Shown piece by piece: positions 8,788 through 17,926 of a DNA stretch of 53,634 nucleotides (positions within the stretch are counted from its first letter, which is position 1; each line of letters opens with the position of its first letter). The notes beneath the pieces are model-generated. The model was not told the DNA's origin. It saw only the letters and a program-made list of their open reading frames with translations, and made no database searches. The stretch is taken from NCBI GenBank assembly GCA_017439555.1, contig JAFSIZ010000038.1, positions 1 to 53,634 on the forward strand, in the 5' to 3' direction. The DNA is from Oscillospiraceae bacterium. GTDB lineage: Bacteria > Bacillota > Clostridia > Oscillospirales > JAAYXM01. A program made the translations under genes and the position numbers.

Positions 8788-10104
8788 TTACATAACAAGC
8801 GTTCCGTTATCACTCTCTATCAAAATCAGAATTCTCTCCTCGTGCAACGTATGCGGATTTATATATACGATGCAATGTGTTCCATCACGCATTCTGCAGA
8901 TAAATTCGTGTGTCAGAAGCTCCCCCGTTCCGTCAGTCGGAATAATTGCAGGCGAATATGCCAGAATCTGCAGCTCTTCAGAAACGCGTTTCTTTGCTTC
9001 ATCACGCGTTTTTGAAATATCTTCCGTGTCACGTTTTTTGTGATTCTTGATATATCCCGCCGCATCAAAATTGACAAGGCTGCCATCTTCAAGCGAGACC
9101 GTTATTTTCACAAGATCCGGATATACCGTCACACCTTTGCTTGTCGCTGCAAAATTCACTGTAAGCGTATTTCCGTATCTCATATAATATGTCTGAACCA
9201 TATCCGTATATCCGTTCTTGCCAAGAATTTCCTTTCCCTTCTCAACCGCAACCTCAATCGGCACGGAGCTGTTTTCAGCTGTTTTGGAAGAAATAACGCG
9301 AAACACCTTTCCTCCAAGCCTTGTAATATCAACATAATATGCACCATCTGTCACGGTTACAAGCTCTATGCCATCTTCGACGTGTGCTTCTTCTATCGAA
9401 AATCCTTCTTTTTTTGCATTCACAAATTCTGCAGCTGTTTTCAGCAAATCTTCATCGCTGACAGCATCAAGCCCTGAAAGCAGCTCCTTAGTACCCTCGG
9501 TTTCATCGGAAAACGGCCCGTCATATATAAGGACAGGATATTCCGAAAACTCACGTTCAAGCAATCTGATGTCTTCAAAAAAGGCATCTCCACCCTCTGA
9601 AAGCTTGATTTTTGCAAGATCGGCGCCCTCTTCATTCACTCTTGCGGAAATACTCTGCAGCTCATACATAAGGCTGTCAGCACGCTTTGCAAGGTCCGCT
9701 ATTTCCGCAGTGGCCTCCCCACTCTCAAACTCTCCGCGAGCTGCCTTTTTCATCAAATAATATGCATAATCGCCTGTACGGCTTATGAATTTTGTTGTAT
9801 TTTCAAGTGATAGCTCGCTTACGGGAAGCCGTGAAAGTGCACGCGAAGAGTTTTCAGCCTCACGGAAGACCTCTCCGCAAAGGGAAACAAGCATCGCCGC
9901 ATCATTGGAGCATGAGCATTTCTCCAACGCATAGTCAAGCTTTGTGATACCTGCAAGCAGCTCTGCAAAGGCATAGCTGTACCCATCCGAAATCACTTGC
10001 TCATATCTCGACGCACGGCGCATATTCTGCACCGACATTGCGATAAGAACGGAAAATGCGAATGCAAGAAAAGCTATTGCTCTCACAATGACACGTCTGC
10101 TCAT
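8788..10104 (-). CDS. ypeB: Germination protein YpeB family
   Basis: A 438-residue protein with one N-terminal membrane anchor (about 7-26), a helical middle region, and PepSY-like domains in the C-terminal half (for example around VAVEKGKEILGKNGYTDM and DEAKKRVSEELQI). This layout and length match YpeB, which is needed for assembly and stability of the spore cortex-lytic enzyme SleB in the spore inner membrane. sleB normally lies directly upstream, and it is not next to this gene. Only a 158-bp gap and a divergent AEC transporter are upstream. The family assignment is good; the germination role depends on a sleB elsewhere in the genome. Confidence 0.82.
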   Translation of the reverse strand: MSRRVIVRAIAFLAFAFSVLIAMSVQNMRRASRYEQVISDGYSYAFAELLAGITKLDYALEKCSCSNDAAMLVSLCGEVFREAENSSRALSRLPVSELSLENTTKFISRTGDYAYYLMKKAARGEFESGEATAEIADLAKRADSLMYELQSISARVNEEGADLAKIKLSEGGDAFFEDIRLLEREFSEYPVLIYDGPFSDETEGTKELLSGLDAVSDEDLLKTAAEFVNAKKEGFSIEEAHVEDGIELVTVTDGAYYVDITRLGGKVFRVISSKTAENSSVPIEVAVEKGKEILGKNGYTDMVQTYYMRYGNTLTVNFAATSKGVTVYPDLVKITVSLEDGSLVNFDAAGYIKNHKKRDTEDISKTRDEAKKRVSEELQILAYSPAIIPTDGTGELLTHEFICRMRDGTHCIVYINPHTLHEERILILIESDNGTLVM

Positions 10105-10252
10105 ACCTTCTTACCTCCATCAACTCTTACATCTCTCCTTATTTTTACCTCAGTTGTATGAAATATACAAAAATTTAACAAGAATATTTATTGCATTCCA
10201 AAGCATTTGAATGTATAATATAAAAGTTGAATTATGACAAAATCTGTATAAC

Positions 10253-10258
10253 AGGTGG
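10253..10258 (+). promoter_or_regulatory. Ribosome site deciding a TTG start
   Basis: The only purine-rich site, AGGTGG, is 5 nt upstream of TTG at 10264. The longer frame would begin at a GTG inside this same site, so the TTG start is preferred. Confidence 0.6.
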
Positions 10259-10263
10259 TTTTT

Positions 10264-11211
10264 TTGAGTAATTTTCTTTTTTCAGTGAACGCTGTTATTC
10301 CGTTGTTCATTCTCACGGCACTCGGCTGGTGTCTGACGAAATTCAAAGTCTGGAACAGCGATTTTCTTAAAACGGCGAACAGCATTTCCTTTAACATTCT
10401 TATCCCTTGCAATCTCTTCTGTAACATCTACAAAGCCAATTTCACTGAAGTTTTTGATATTAAGCTGCTCATTTTCTCGCTTATAACTGTTGCGATAATC
10501 GTCGGAATAGGTTTTTGCATCGTTCCTGTATTGACAAAGGACCGAGCGCGCCAGGGAGTTGTTCTTCAGGCTCTTTTCCGAGGCAACTTTGCTTTGCTCG
10601 GTCTTCCGCTCTGTGAAGCTCTTGCCGGTGAGCAAGGCGCTCAGATTGCATCGGTTTTCCTTGCATTCCTCATACCTGCATTCAATGTTCTCGCTACAAT
10701 AATCCTCAGCGTATACAGCAATGACAAAATCGAATCCCCTGCGCAGATTATTTTAAAGATTCTCAAAAACCCATTGATTATCGGCTGTATACTCGGGCTC
10801 ATCTTCTCCCTCACAAAATCTTTTTTCGAGATCCCGAACATCATATACAAGCCTATCAACGACTTAAAAAGCGCAGCAACCCCGTTTGCACTTCTTGTGC
10901 TCGGCGGTGATTTTAAATTCAAAAGCTTTATGTCAAACCTCAAAGCGGTTATCTCCACAGGACTCACACGCCTTGTTCTTGTCCCCGGCGTTGCCATTGC
11001 AGCCGCGGCGCTTTTAGGGTTCCGAGGAATTCACATCGCACTTATCATCAGCACCTTCGGCACACCTGTCGCCGTCGCTTCCACAGCGATGACATATAAA
11101 ATGAACGGAGATTATAACCTTGCCTGTCAGGTAGTTGTTTTCACCACAGTTTTCTCTGCTTTGACAATAACGATGTGGGCTTTCATCACAAAGACCATCG
11201 GAATATTATAA
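10264..11211 (+). CDS. AEC family (auxin efflux carrier-type) transporter
   Basis: A 315-residue polytopic protein with ten hydrophobic segments in a five-plus-five arrangement. The N-terminal VNAVIPLFILTALGWCL and the central break near 165-185 are typical of AEC permeases. Asn-rich and Pro-containing half-helices such as FNILIPCNLF (30-45) and FGTPVAVASTAM (about 263-274) match the family's substrate-site crossover motifs. Bacterial members export or import small carboxylates such as malate or malonate. It is divergent from ypeB and followed after 16 nt by a lipoprotein gene. The start is TTG. Confidence 0.88.
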   Translation: MSNFLFSVNAVIPLFILTALGWCLTKFKVWNSDFLKTANSISFNILIPCNLFCNIYKANFTEVFDIKLLIFSLITVAIIVGIGFCIVPVLTKDRARQGVVLQALFRGNFALLGLPLCEALAGEQGAQIASVFLAFLIPAFNVLATIILSVYSNDKIESPAQIILKILKNPLIIGCILGLIFSLTKSFFEIPNIIYKPINDLKSAATPFALLVLGGDFKFKSFMSNLKAVISTGLTRLVLVPGVAIAAAALLGFRGIHIALIISTFGTPVAVASTAMTYKMNGDYNLACQVVVFTTVFSALTITMWAFITKTIGIL

Positions 11212-11227
11212 AATCCTTGGAGGTTGT

Positions 11228-12067
11228 ATGATTATGTTTAAAAAAGCACTGACCATCATTTTGGCCGCATCTCTTATTTTTTCACTTGCCGCCTGCTCCT
11301 GGAGCAATGAACCGGAAGCTCTCTCAGGCGTCGCCCCTTCTTCCGTGGACGTTTCACCGACGCCGATAAGCGGTGAGGGTGAGTTTATGTATGACAGCCA
11401 GCTCTCGCTTGCAGATTCATTCAACCAGATGAATTCGCTTCGAGTAACAATATGTGATGATATGTATTCAGCTGTTGTCGGTTTTTCCGATGACTCGGCA
11501 TGGGTTCCTGTCGCAGCAAGCAAATACGCGCTCGGAAGCGACGAATTTCTCGCTGCTTCATATATAATGGAGATGGAGCCGAGCGTCACAGCAAAAAAGC
11601 TTATGCGTGAAAACGGCTTTGAAAACATCGAAATCTCCAATCTCGACATTGAAAACACGTGGAAGATCACAGCCACAAAAGAGGAAAACGGCATCAATAA
11701 CAATTATGAATACACCGTTATGTACGGTGCGGAATCAGACTCTTATCGTTTCACCCTCACAATAAACAACGATCCGAATATGATGCTTGCTTCCAGAAGA
11801 ATCACCGGTGGATATGCAGTTCAGGTCTGGACTCCCGAGGGGTCATATCACATTCTTGCTCAGGACATTCAGGAAGGGCGTTTCGGTTTTATCCCGAAGC
11901 AGCGTGATGCCGCGATTGAATTCCCCGAAAATGACATCTATTTTGACGATTCGCCAATCACAAGCTCATTTACTACAACAGGTGCTGAATATACCTTCCT
12001 TCTCGCAAACAGCATCCTTTACATTGCCAAGGACGGCGCAAACTACGCTATACCGCTCAACCGATAA
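11228..12067 (+). CDS. Predicted lipoprotein of unknown function
   Basis: A 279-residue secreted protein with a type II signal peptide: positively charged start, hydrophobic core and lipobox LAAC (Cys near 23, or 21 if the second ATG is used). The next region (about 28-55) is rich in Ser, Pro and Glu and probably a linker. The rest is a soluble extracytoplasmic domain that I do not recognise. GGAGG at 11219-11223 serves either of two ATGs, 11228 (4 nt) or 11234 (10 nt); the second, giving MFKKALTII, has the better spacing. It follows the AEC transporter by 16 nt and is likely cotranscribed with it. Confidence 0.8.
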   Translation: MIMFKKALTIILAASLIFSLAACSWSNEPEALSGVAPSSVDVSPTPISGEGEFMYDSQLSLADSFNQMNSLRVTICDDMYSAVVGFSDDSAWVPVAASKYALGSDEFLAASYIMEMEPSVTAKKLMRENGFENIEISNLDIENTWKITATKEENGINNNYEYTVMYGAESDSYRFTLTINNDPNMMLASRRITGGYAVQVWTPEGSYHILAQDIQEGRFGFIPKQRDAAIEFPENDIYFDDSPITSSFTTTGAEYTFLLANSILYIAKDGANYAIPLNR

Positions 12068-12080
12068 TAATAACACAATA

Positions 12081-12120
12081 AAAATGAGAGCAAGAAATTT
12101 ATTTCTTGCTCTCATTTTTA
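12081..12120. terminator. Bidirectional terminator
   Basis: A long perfect stem (AAAATGAGAGCAAGAAAT with its complement) lies between the convergent lipoprotein and DUF4091 genes, with A and T runs on the two sides. Confidence 0.9.
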
Positions 12121-12134
12121 TTATATGTTATACT

Positions 12135-13787
12135 TTAGAATAGCTCGCTTATCCTTTGGTTTATCACTTCGCGCCGACGAAGGATATACTCCGCACATTT
12201 TGGATATGCACCAAACTCTATATTCATTCCGGCTTCTTTTTCAATCAGCTGAACTACAGCTTCACGCCCTATTTTCGATGCAAGAAGCTCCATCGCACGC
12301 ATATCTGAAATGCCATCGGCAAATACGATTATTCTGAGCGATTCGGCCACACCGTCTTTATAGGGATATACCGAAAACGCATCGCCCGACTGGAATGCGC
12401 CGTCGGCATCTGTTATTACATAGGGATTGAGTTGTCCTTCAGAACGCTGGGTATAATAGAAATTATACCCCCAGTGTAAAAAGCCGCTGATATTATATTT
12501 AAACATCTGATCAGCTATAACGCGGTTGCGATAGGACGGCATTGCAATAAAGCGGTTGCTCACCTTATTTGCCTGGCAAGTGCAATAATATGTCCAGCGT
12601 TCTTTTATATCCGCACGCAAAAATGATTCAATCTGGTCGTTTGCAGGAACAGGAAGCTCGACCACACCTTCTTTATAGAAGGCAACATCCGAAAGCGCAT
12701 CCATTATTTTATATCCGGACAGATATTTTTTCACTATCGCCTTTGCTGCGAGATAGTTTGCCTTTGCCTCATCTCCGTGTGGCTCGTCGGATATATGGAA
12801 ATATGTTTTATCAGCTATCCCCTTTTCTTTGAGATAAGCATCCATCGAAGGAAGGAACGCTTGGAGAAATGCTTTATACTCTTCTGATGTTGAGGATACA
12901 TCCCAACCGAAAATGCGTTTTTCCTCACCGTCAACCTCTGCCATAATTTTGGGAGTGCATTTTGCTCCCCATTGAGTGAAGAGGTGTGATATTTCAAAAT
13001 ATTCTATTCCGTTTTTTCTGCACATATCAATCCAGCGATTGAGAGCAGAAAAATCAAATGAATAGGATTCCCCTGTTTTTCTGACAGCAACCAGCTGCGC
13101 TGTCGGTCGCTCTGCACCTATGGCCGTATCAAGCGGCGGCGTAAAAACCGGAGTAAGGATCATATTGATTCCGTTTTTCGCGGCGCATTTCACAAACCTT
13201 TCAATATACCCCCAATGCTCTTCAGAAAACATCGGAACATTGAAATATGACGCTATGCAATCACAATGGAACCATTGTGTGAAAACAAGTGACTGCGCAG
13301 GAAGCTCGGCATTTATAATATCAAGCGCCATAGTTTTGCTATATGTCACTTCTTCATCCTCTTCAAAGGTGAATGCAATTTTTATATCATATTTTCCGGC
13401 ATTCACTTCTCCATCGAGATCGACGGTTATCCAGAAGCTTTCCCATCTTGCGCCGATTATATCGGTATCCGCAATATCTATCGGGATGAGCGCATCGGGA
13501 GCAAGCCCCGGAGCTGTCATGAGATAATCGTCGTCACAGTTATCTGCTTTCAGCGGCATCTGTACCGGAACGTTAAGCACGCGGCGCACCGTTATATATT
13601 TTTCAAGCGGCGAATCTATCGTTATCTTCAGATGCTTTTTCTCGGCATTTTTTTTGAAATATGCAATCTGATATGAAACGCGTTCGTTTTTCAGCGCACT
13701 GAGTTTTGCTATCTCACTGCACTCCGGGCGTTTTTCCATAAACACTTTTTCAAGTGATGATATCTGCAGGAATTCTGTTTTATTCAT
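12135..13787 (-). CDS. DUF4091 domain protein, glycosidase-like
   Basis: A 550-residue protein without a signal peptide. The N-terminal 170 residues form a beta-rich region and the rest looks like a TIM barrel. Segments such as WFHCDCIASYFNVPMFSEEHW, NGINMILTPVFTPPLD, YFHISDEPHGDE and SGFLHWGYNFYY match the DUF4091 group, which is usually found as secreted or cytosolic glycoside-hydrolase-like proteins. The conserved acidic pair in ISDEPH is a candidate catalytic site by analogy with related barrels; no activity is proven here. The frame opens 10 codons upstream, but a GAGGTG site fixes the ATG at 13787. The gene stands alone, next to endonuclease IV on the other strand. Confidence 0.82.
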   Translation of the reverse strand: MNKTEFLQISSLEKVFMEKRPECSEIAKLSALKNERVSYQIAYFKKNAEKKHLKITIDSPLEKYITVRRVLNVPVQMPLKADNCDDDYLMTAPGLAPDALIPIDIADTDIIGARWESFWITVDLDGEVNAGKYDIKIAFTFEEDEEVTYSKTMALDIINAELPAQSLVFTQWFHCDCIASYFNVPMFSEEHWGYIERFVKCAAKNGINMILTPVFTPPLDTAIGAERPTAQLVAVRKTGESYSFDFSALNRWIDMCRKNGIEYFEISHLFTQWGAKCTPKIMAEVDGEEKRIFGWDVSSTSEEYKAFLQAFLPSMDAYLKEKGIADKTYFHISDEPHGDEAKANYLAAKAIVKKYLSGYKIMDALSDVAFYKEGVVELPVPANDQIESFLRADIKERWTYYCTCQANKVSNRFIAMPSYRNRVIADQMFKYNISGFLHWGYNFYYTQRSEGQLNPYVITDADGAFQSGDAFSVYPYKDGVAESLRIIVFADGISDMRAMELLASKIGREAVVQLIEKEAGMNIEFGAYPKCAEYILRRREVINQRISELF

Positions 13788-13903
13788 TTTATCACCTCGG
13801 GAAATAGAATAGCACACACAATTTCAGATGTCAACAACTTGGATAAACAACATCTTTTTCTGCAAATCCACAATCACATCGTTACAATACAGGAGGTTTT
13901 TAT

Positions 13904-14737
13904 ATGCTCAGAATAGGTTGCCATTTATCATCTTCCAAAGGCTATCTCGCTATGGGAGAAACAGCAAAAAGCATAGGCGCAAACACATTTCAGTTTTTCA
14001 CACGCAATCCTCGCGGCGGCGCGGCCAAGCAGATCGATCCCGACGACATATCGGCCTTTCTTGATTTTTCCAAAGAAAATGATATCGGCCCGATTCTCGC
14101 CCACGCACCATACACACTCAATGCCGCGGCAAAGGAGCCGAGAATCCGCGAATTTGCTCTCATCACAATGCAGGATGATATGAAGAGACTTGAACAGACT
14201 CCCGGAAATTTATATAACTTCCATCCGGGCTCTCACGTCGGTCAGGGCACAGAGCTCGGCATTGAGCTCATCGTCGATATATTGAATCAAATTATATCAC
14301 CCGAACAATCGACAACCATCCTTCTCGAGACAATGGCCGGCAAGGGCAGCGAAATAGGCGGCAGTTTTGAGGAAATAAGCAGAATAATTTCTCGCACCGA
14401 GCACAGTGACAAGCTCGGTGTCTGCCTTGACACCTGCCACGTTTTTGACGGCGGCTATGATATCAAAGGAAATCTTGAGAGCGTGCTTTCTGAGTTTGAC
14501 AGAGTTATCGGTCTTTCAAGGCTTCACGCCATACATCTCAACGACAGCCTTCACGGTTTTGAAAGCCACAAGGACCGCCACGCAAAAATCGGCGAAGGCT
14601 TTTTAGGTCTCGAAACCTTTGCCGCAGTCATAAATCACCCAAGTCTTCGTGAGCTTCCGTTTTATCTCGAAACCCCGAATGAGCTCGACGGATATGAAAA
14701 GGAAATAGCGCTTTTAAAGAGCGTATACAACAGCTAA
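13904..14737 (+). CDS. nfo: Endonuclease IV (AP endonuclease)
   Basis: A 277-residue TIM-barrel, three-zinc enzyme that cuts DNA 5' to abasic sites in base-excision repair. Expected metal-site motifs are all present: HAPYTLN (about 67), [11 protein letters not shown] (about 106), the Glu of [32 protein letters not shown], and [12 protein letters not shown]. Length is normal. AGGAGG lies 7 nt before the ATG. The phosphoesterase gene begins 13 nt after the stop, so the two form a small operon. Confidence 0.96.
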   Translation: MLRIGCHLSSSKGYLAMGETAKSIGANTFQFFTRNPRGGAAKQIDPDDISAFLDFSKENDIGPILAHAPYTLNAAAKEPRIREFALITMQDDMKRLEQTPGNLYNFHPGSHVGQGTELGIELIVDILNQIISPEQSTTILLETMAGKGSEIGGSFEEISRIISRTEHSDKLGVCLDTCHVFDGGYDIKGNLESVLSEFDRVIGLSRLHAIHLNDSLHGFESHKDRHAKIGEGFLGLETFAAVINHPSLRELPFYLETPNELDGYEKEIALLKSVYNS

Positions 14738-14750
14738 AGGAGATATTTTT

Positions 14751-15296
14751 ATGAAATGGTTGATTGCATCCGACATTCACGGGTCTGCAAAATTCTGCCG
14801 TCTTCTGCTCGAAGCATATAAAGCAGAAAAGGCAGACAGACTTCTTATTCTCGGCGACATTCTCTATCACGGACCGCGCAATAACCTTCCCGGCGAATAT
14901 GCCCCCAAAGAGGTTATTGCAATGCTCAACGCGATGAAGGATGAAATTCTCTGCGTCAGAGGAAACTGTGACACAGAGGTTGATCAGATGGTCCTCGATT
15001 TTCCTATTATGGCTGACTACGCTGTGCTCACGGTCGGCGATCACATGATATATGCAACACACGGCCACAACTATAATATGGCAAACATACCACCGATGAA
15101 AAGCGGCGATGTGCTTCTCCACGGTCACACGCATATCCCAAAATGTGTCCAATTCGGCGACGGTCTGTTATATTGTAACCCCGGTTCGGTTTCCATTCCG
15201 AAAGAAGATTCGCCTCACAGCTATATGACACTCGACGGCAATGAGCTTTTATGGAAAAGTCTTGACGGCAAAATATATATGACTCACACATTATAA
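14751..15296 (+). CDS. YfcE/MJ0936-type metallophosphoesterase
   Basis: A 181-residue calcineurin-like phosphoesterase. All metal-binding motifs of the family are present: SDIHGS (8-13), LGDILYHGPRN, RGNCD, THGHNY, HGHTHIP and NPGSVSIPK. Members hydrolyse phosphodiesters in vitro with Mn2+; YfcE of E. coli is the closest studied relative. The physiological substrate is unknown. It sits 13 nt behind nfo and ends at a strong terminator. Confidence 0.92.
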   Translation: MKWLIASDIHGSAKFCRLLLEAYKAEKADRLLILGDILYHGPRNNLPGEYAPKEVIAMLNAMKDEILCVRGNCDTEVDQMVLDFPIMADYAVLTVGDHMIYATHGHNYNMANIPPMKSGDVLLHGHTHIPKCVQFGDGLLYCNPGSVSIPKEDSPHSYMTLDGNELLWKSLDGKIYMTHTL

Positions 15297-15300
15297 ACGA

Positions 15301-15351
15301 AAAACGGTCACATCGGGATTGGCTCTTCAGCCTGCCTTATGTGACCGTTTT
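15301..15351. terminator. Bidirectional terminator
   Basis: The arms AAAACGGTCACAT and ATGTGACCGTTTT enclose a smaller hairpin and separate the phosphoesterase (+) from the FemAB pair (-). Confidence 0.88.
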
Positions 15352-15354
15352 CTG

Positions 15355-16437
15355 TTATTTTTTAGAGCTGAGCCTGCTGTCAATCCTTTCGCGCATTACA
15401 CCTATCTTTCTCACCACTGCACGGTAGTTTGACTGCACGCTTTCTATAATTCTGGCCGTCTTCGGCTTGAAGAACATATCAAGCTTTCCGACAAAATCGC
15501 ATCGCTCACCGGCAAATCCTGCCTTGAACCTTATGAGGCCATCAAGCTGTGTCTTTTCCATATCACCTGTTATGCCGCGGAAATCATAGATATTGCAGTT
15601 GTTTTCTATCGTCCACTTTATCATTTCCCATTGCATCATATAGTTTGGCATACGGTTTCGTTCGCGATTGCTGCTCGCCCCATAGAGATACCACACCTTG
15701 TCGCCATAGAGAATCGCAACCGCTCCCGAAAGCAGCTGCCCTTCATATTCCATAAGATAGAGACGAAGGTTGTCAGGAGCCAGCGCATCATACACATCCT
15801 CAAAATACTTGAGACTTCTCGCCATAAAGCCGTCGCGTGCGGCGGTTTCCTTCATAATTTCAACGAATGCCGGCAGATCCTCTTTCGTTCCTATTCTTGA
15901 GGTCACGCCTTTCTTCACGGACAGACGCACGTTATAGCGCGTTTTTGAATGGAAAGCCGCGAAGATTTCTTCCTCATTTCTTCCGTTGACAGGAAGGCGG
16001 AATACATAGCGCGCCTGAAGATATTCAGGCCTGTGCTTCGTGTTGTTGACGGTAAAGCCTGCATCACAAAGCTCTTTGAGATATGGATCATCATCAAGGA
16101 TATCCGGATCTATCGAAAGCTCATATGCGTTATATTTATCGCCAAGCCTGCGCGCCTCGGCAAGGAGCTCAAGCAGCGTTGCCGTGTCTCCGTCGCTCGT
16201 AACAGGGCCGCGCGGACAATACATATGAGTATATTTCGTTTTAGGGACACGGCTCGTCATAATGAGCATACTTCCCAAAACGTTACCATTCTCATCAACA
16301 GACATAAACGCATCGCATTTCCACGGCTTTTTGAAGGATGCCCATTTAAGCGATTTCACAAAATGTCCTCTCGGATGCGACTCTACGAATGTTTCATATT
16401 TTTTCGCACCTTTTTCATCTGTTACATATTCTATCAT
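15355..16437 (-). CDS. FemAB-type aminoacyltransferase, copy 2
   Basis: A 360-residue GNAT-fold transferase of the FemX/FemA/FemB family, which adds amino acids from aminoacyl-tRNA to the peptide side chain of lipid II and so builds the peptidoglycan cross-bridge. Typical segments are SLKWASFKKPWKCDAF (near 30), YSPRG-like MYCPRGPV, FHSKTRYNVRLSVKKG, and the C-terminal NYMMQWEMIKWTIENNCNIYDFRGITGD. The frame is open 26 codons further upstream, overlapping the preceding gene; the ATG at 16437, after GGAAGG, is preferred. It follows the first femAB gene by 4 nt. The amino acid added is not known. Confidence 0.9.
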   Translation of the reverse strand: MIEYVTDEKGAKKYETFVESHPRGHFVKSLKWASFKKPWKCDAFMSVDENGNVLGSMLIMTSRVPKTKYTHMYCPRGPVTSDGDTATLLELLAEARRLGDKYNAYELSIDPDILDDDPYLKELCDAGFTVNNTKHRPEYLQARYVFRLPVNGRNEEEIFAAFHSKTRYNVRLSVKKGVTSRIGTKEDLPAFVEIMKETAARDGFMARSLKYFEDVYDALAPDNLRLYLMEYEGQLLSGAVAILYGDKVWYLYGASSNRERNRMPNYMMQWEMIKWTIENNCNIYDFRGITGDMEKTQLDGLIRFKAGFAGERCDFVGKLDMFFKPKTARIIESVQSNYRAVVRKIGVMRERIDSRLSSKK

Positions 16438-16441
16438 AATC

Positions 16442-17488
16442 TTATTTCCTTCCTGTAATTCTTCTGACGAACGCCGCCGCACCCTTGAGCGAATTAACAT
16501 AAAAATCAGCAGCACTGTTATATATGATATCTATTCTTCCGATAAACGAGCAGAGCTCGCCTCCAAAACGTTTTTTGAATCGCACAAGCCCTTCTATCGG
16601 CTTGAGCTTGTCACCCTCTCCGGCAATTCCTCTCATATCATACGACGGGCAGCCGTTATCGCGCGACCAACGCATCATCTCCCATTGCATAAGGAAATTC
16701 GGCAGTGTTTCTTTATGTTCATCGTTGCTCCCGGCATACATATGCCATGTCTTTGAAGCATATTTTATGAGCACAGAGCCTGCTATCGGAGTTCCTTCAT
16801 ATTCAACAATAAAGAGCTTGACTGCATCAGGCCCCAATGCGTCATACATTTCGTAAAAATAGTCCTCACCGCGAGCTGTAAAGCCATCTCGCTTTGCAGT
16901 CTCCGAAAGCATAGCACAGAAGCACGGGATGTCTTCCCTTGACCCAAGTCTGCATATTGCACCGCTCTTTATCGAGGTGCGCACACTGTAGCGCGCTTTT
17001 GAATGATAGGATGCCATAAGCTCATCATCAGACTTTGCCACATCTATGCGATATACCGCAAACGGCTGTAGAATCGCATTGTCACGTGCATTGTCTCCTA
17101 TACGCGAGTTATGTGATTTAAAGCAATCAAGCCACACTGTATCGCCTTCTGTAATATCCGGATCAAGCGTGAGCTTATATGCGCCGATCTCTTTTGCTAG
17201 CTCTGCAGCGGCATCCAGAAGCTCCGAAAGCGCCGCTGTATCTGTTCGGCTGCAAACCGGACCTCGCGGAGAATATAAGAATTTCTTTTTTGTTCTTCTT
17301 ACCTCCTGCAGAAACAGAAGCATTGTCCCACGCGGATTATCCGCTTCATCAATCGATACAAGCGCAAAGCTTTTTTGCTTTTTCTTAAACACAGCCCATT
17401 CCGGAGATTGCATAAAGTGACCGCTATGGTGTGCGCTGATGAAATCGCTGTATTTTTTTAATTCTTCAATAGTTATACGTTTTACCAT
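16442..17488 (-). CDS. FemAB-type aminoacyltransferase, copy 1
   Basis: A 348-residue paralogue of the next gene, with the same ordered motifs: SPEWAVFKKKQKSF, LYSPRGPV, LTLDPDI, YHSKARYSVRTSIKSG, and FLMQWEMMRWSRDNGCPSYDMRGIAGE near 285-311. The two genes probably add successive residues, as FemA and FemB do in Staphylococcus, or alternative bridge residues. The family lacks an obvious local lipid II or murein partner here. The transcript ends at the terminator beyond copy 2. Confidence 0.9.
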   Translation of the reverse strand: MVKRITIEELKKYSDFISAHHSGHFMQSPEWAVFKKKQKSFALVSIDEADNPRGTMLLFLQEVRRTKKKFLYSPRGPVCSRTDTAALSELLDAAAELAKEIGAYKLTLDPDITEGDTVWLDCFKSHNSRIGDNARDNAILQPFAVYRIDVAKSDDELMASYHSKARYSVRTSIKSGAICRLGSREDIPCFCAMLSETAKRDGFTARGEDYFYEMYDALGPDAVKLFIVEYEGTPIAGSVLIKYASKTWHMYAGSNDEHKETLPNFLMQWEMMRWSRDNGCPSYDMRGIAGEGDKLKPIEGLVRFKKRFGGELCSFIGRIDIIYNSAADFYVNSLKGAAAFVRRITGRK

Positions 17489-17552
17489 ATAAATGCCTCA
17501 AATACAATATCTTTTATTTTACATTTCATTGTATCACATATATATGGTAAAA

Positions 17553-17596
17553 TGCAACAATCACCGCTAAAAAAAGCGGTGATTGCTGCATTTTAT
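17553..17596 (-). terminator. Terminator after the Cys-rich miniprotein
   Basis: A long stem (AATGCA, then AATCACCGCT pairing with AGCGGTGATT) is followed on the minus strand by a short T-rich stretch. It begins 2 nt after the stop codon of the miniprotein, which supports that gene as a discrete unit. Confidence 0.75.
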
Positions 17597-17597
17597 A

Positions 17598-17783
17598 TCA
17601 GTCGCACATTCTTCTTTCGCATTCACTGCGCTCCTTGCAGCCGCAACGATGACATTCAACTTCATTTTCGCAGCTTGCGCGCCCACCTGCATCCACACGA
17701 TTCATTCTTATATCACTGTAATTTGCATTGTTCCGGCAGCGGTTACGGCAACAACGATTGAAAAAACCGCCAAAAAGGCACAT
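17598..17783 (-). CDS. Cysteine-rich miniprotein, 61 residues
   Basis: A small basic protein with ten cysteines and many Arg and Asn. The start reads MCLFGGFFNRCCRNRC; the C-terminal half contains CENEVECHRCGCKERSEC and ends MCD. No signal peptide or transmembrane helix is clear beyond a short hydrophobic LFGGFF. The frame is open for 59 more codons upstream, but a strong GGGAGGAA site lies right before the ATG at 17783 and the upstream part is low-complexity. A terminator follows directly. The function is unknown. Clostridia encode various short Cys-rich proteins, some maturing into peptides or binding metals, but I cannot place this one. Confidence 0.65.
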   Translation of the reverse strand: MCLFGGFFNRCCRNRCRNNANYSDIRMNRVDAGGRASCENEVECHRCGCKERSECERRMCD

Positions 17784-17926
17784 ATTGTATTCCTCCCGTT
17801 TAAATTTGGGACAAACATTTCTTGTCCGCTTTATCATATGCAAAAAACGGCTTTGTGTTACTTTAGGCAGATTGCTAAATTCATCAAAATGTGATACAAT
17901 AATAAAAAACAAAAGGAGTGATTGAT

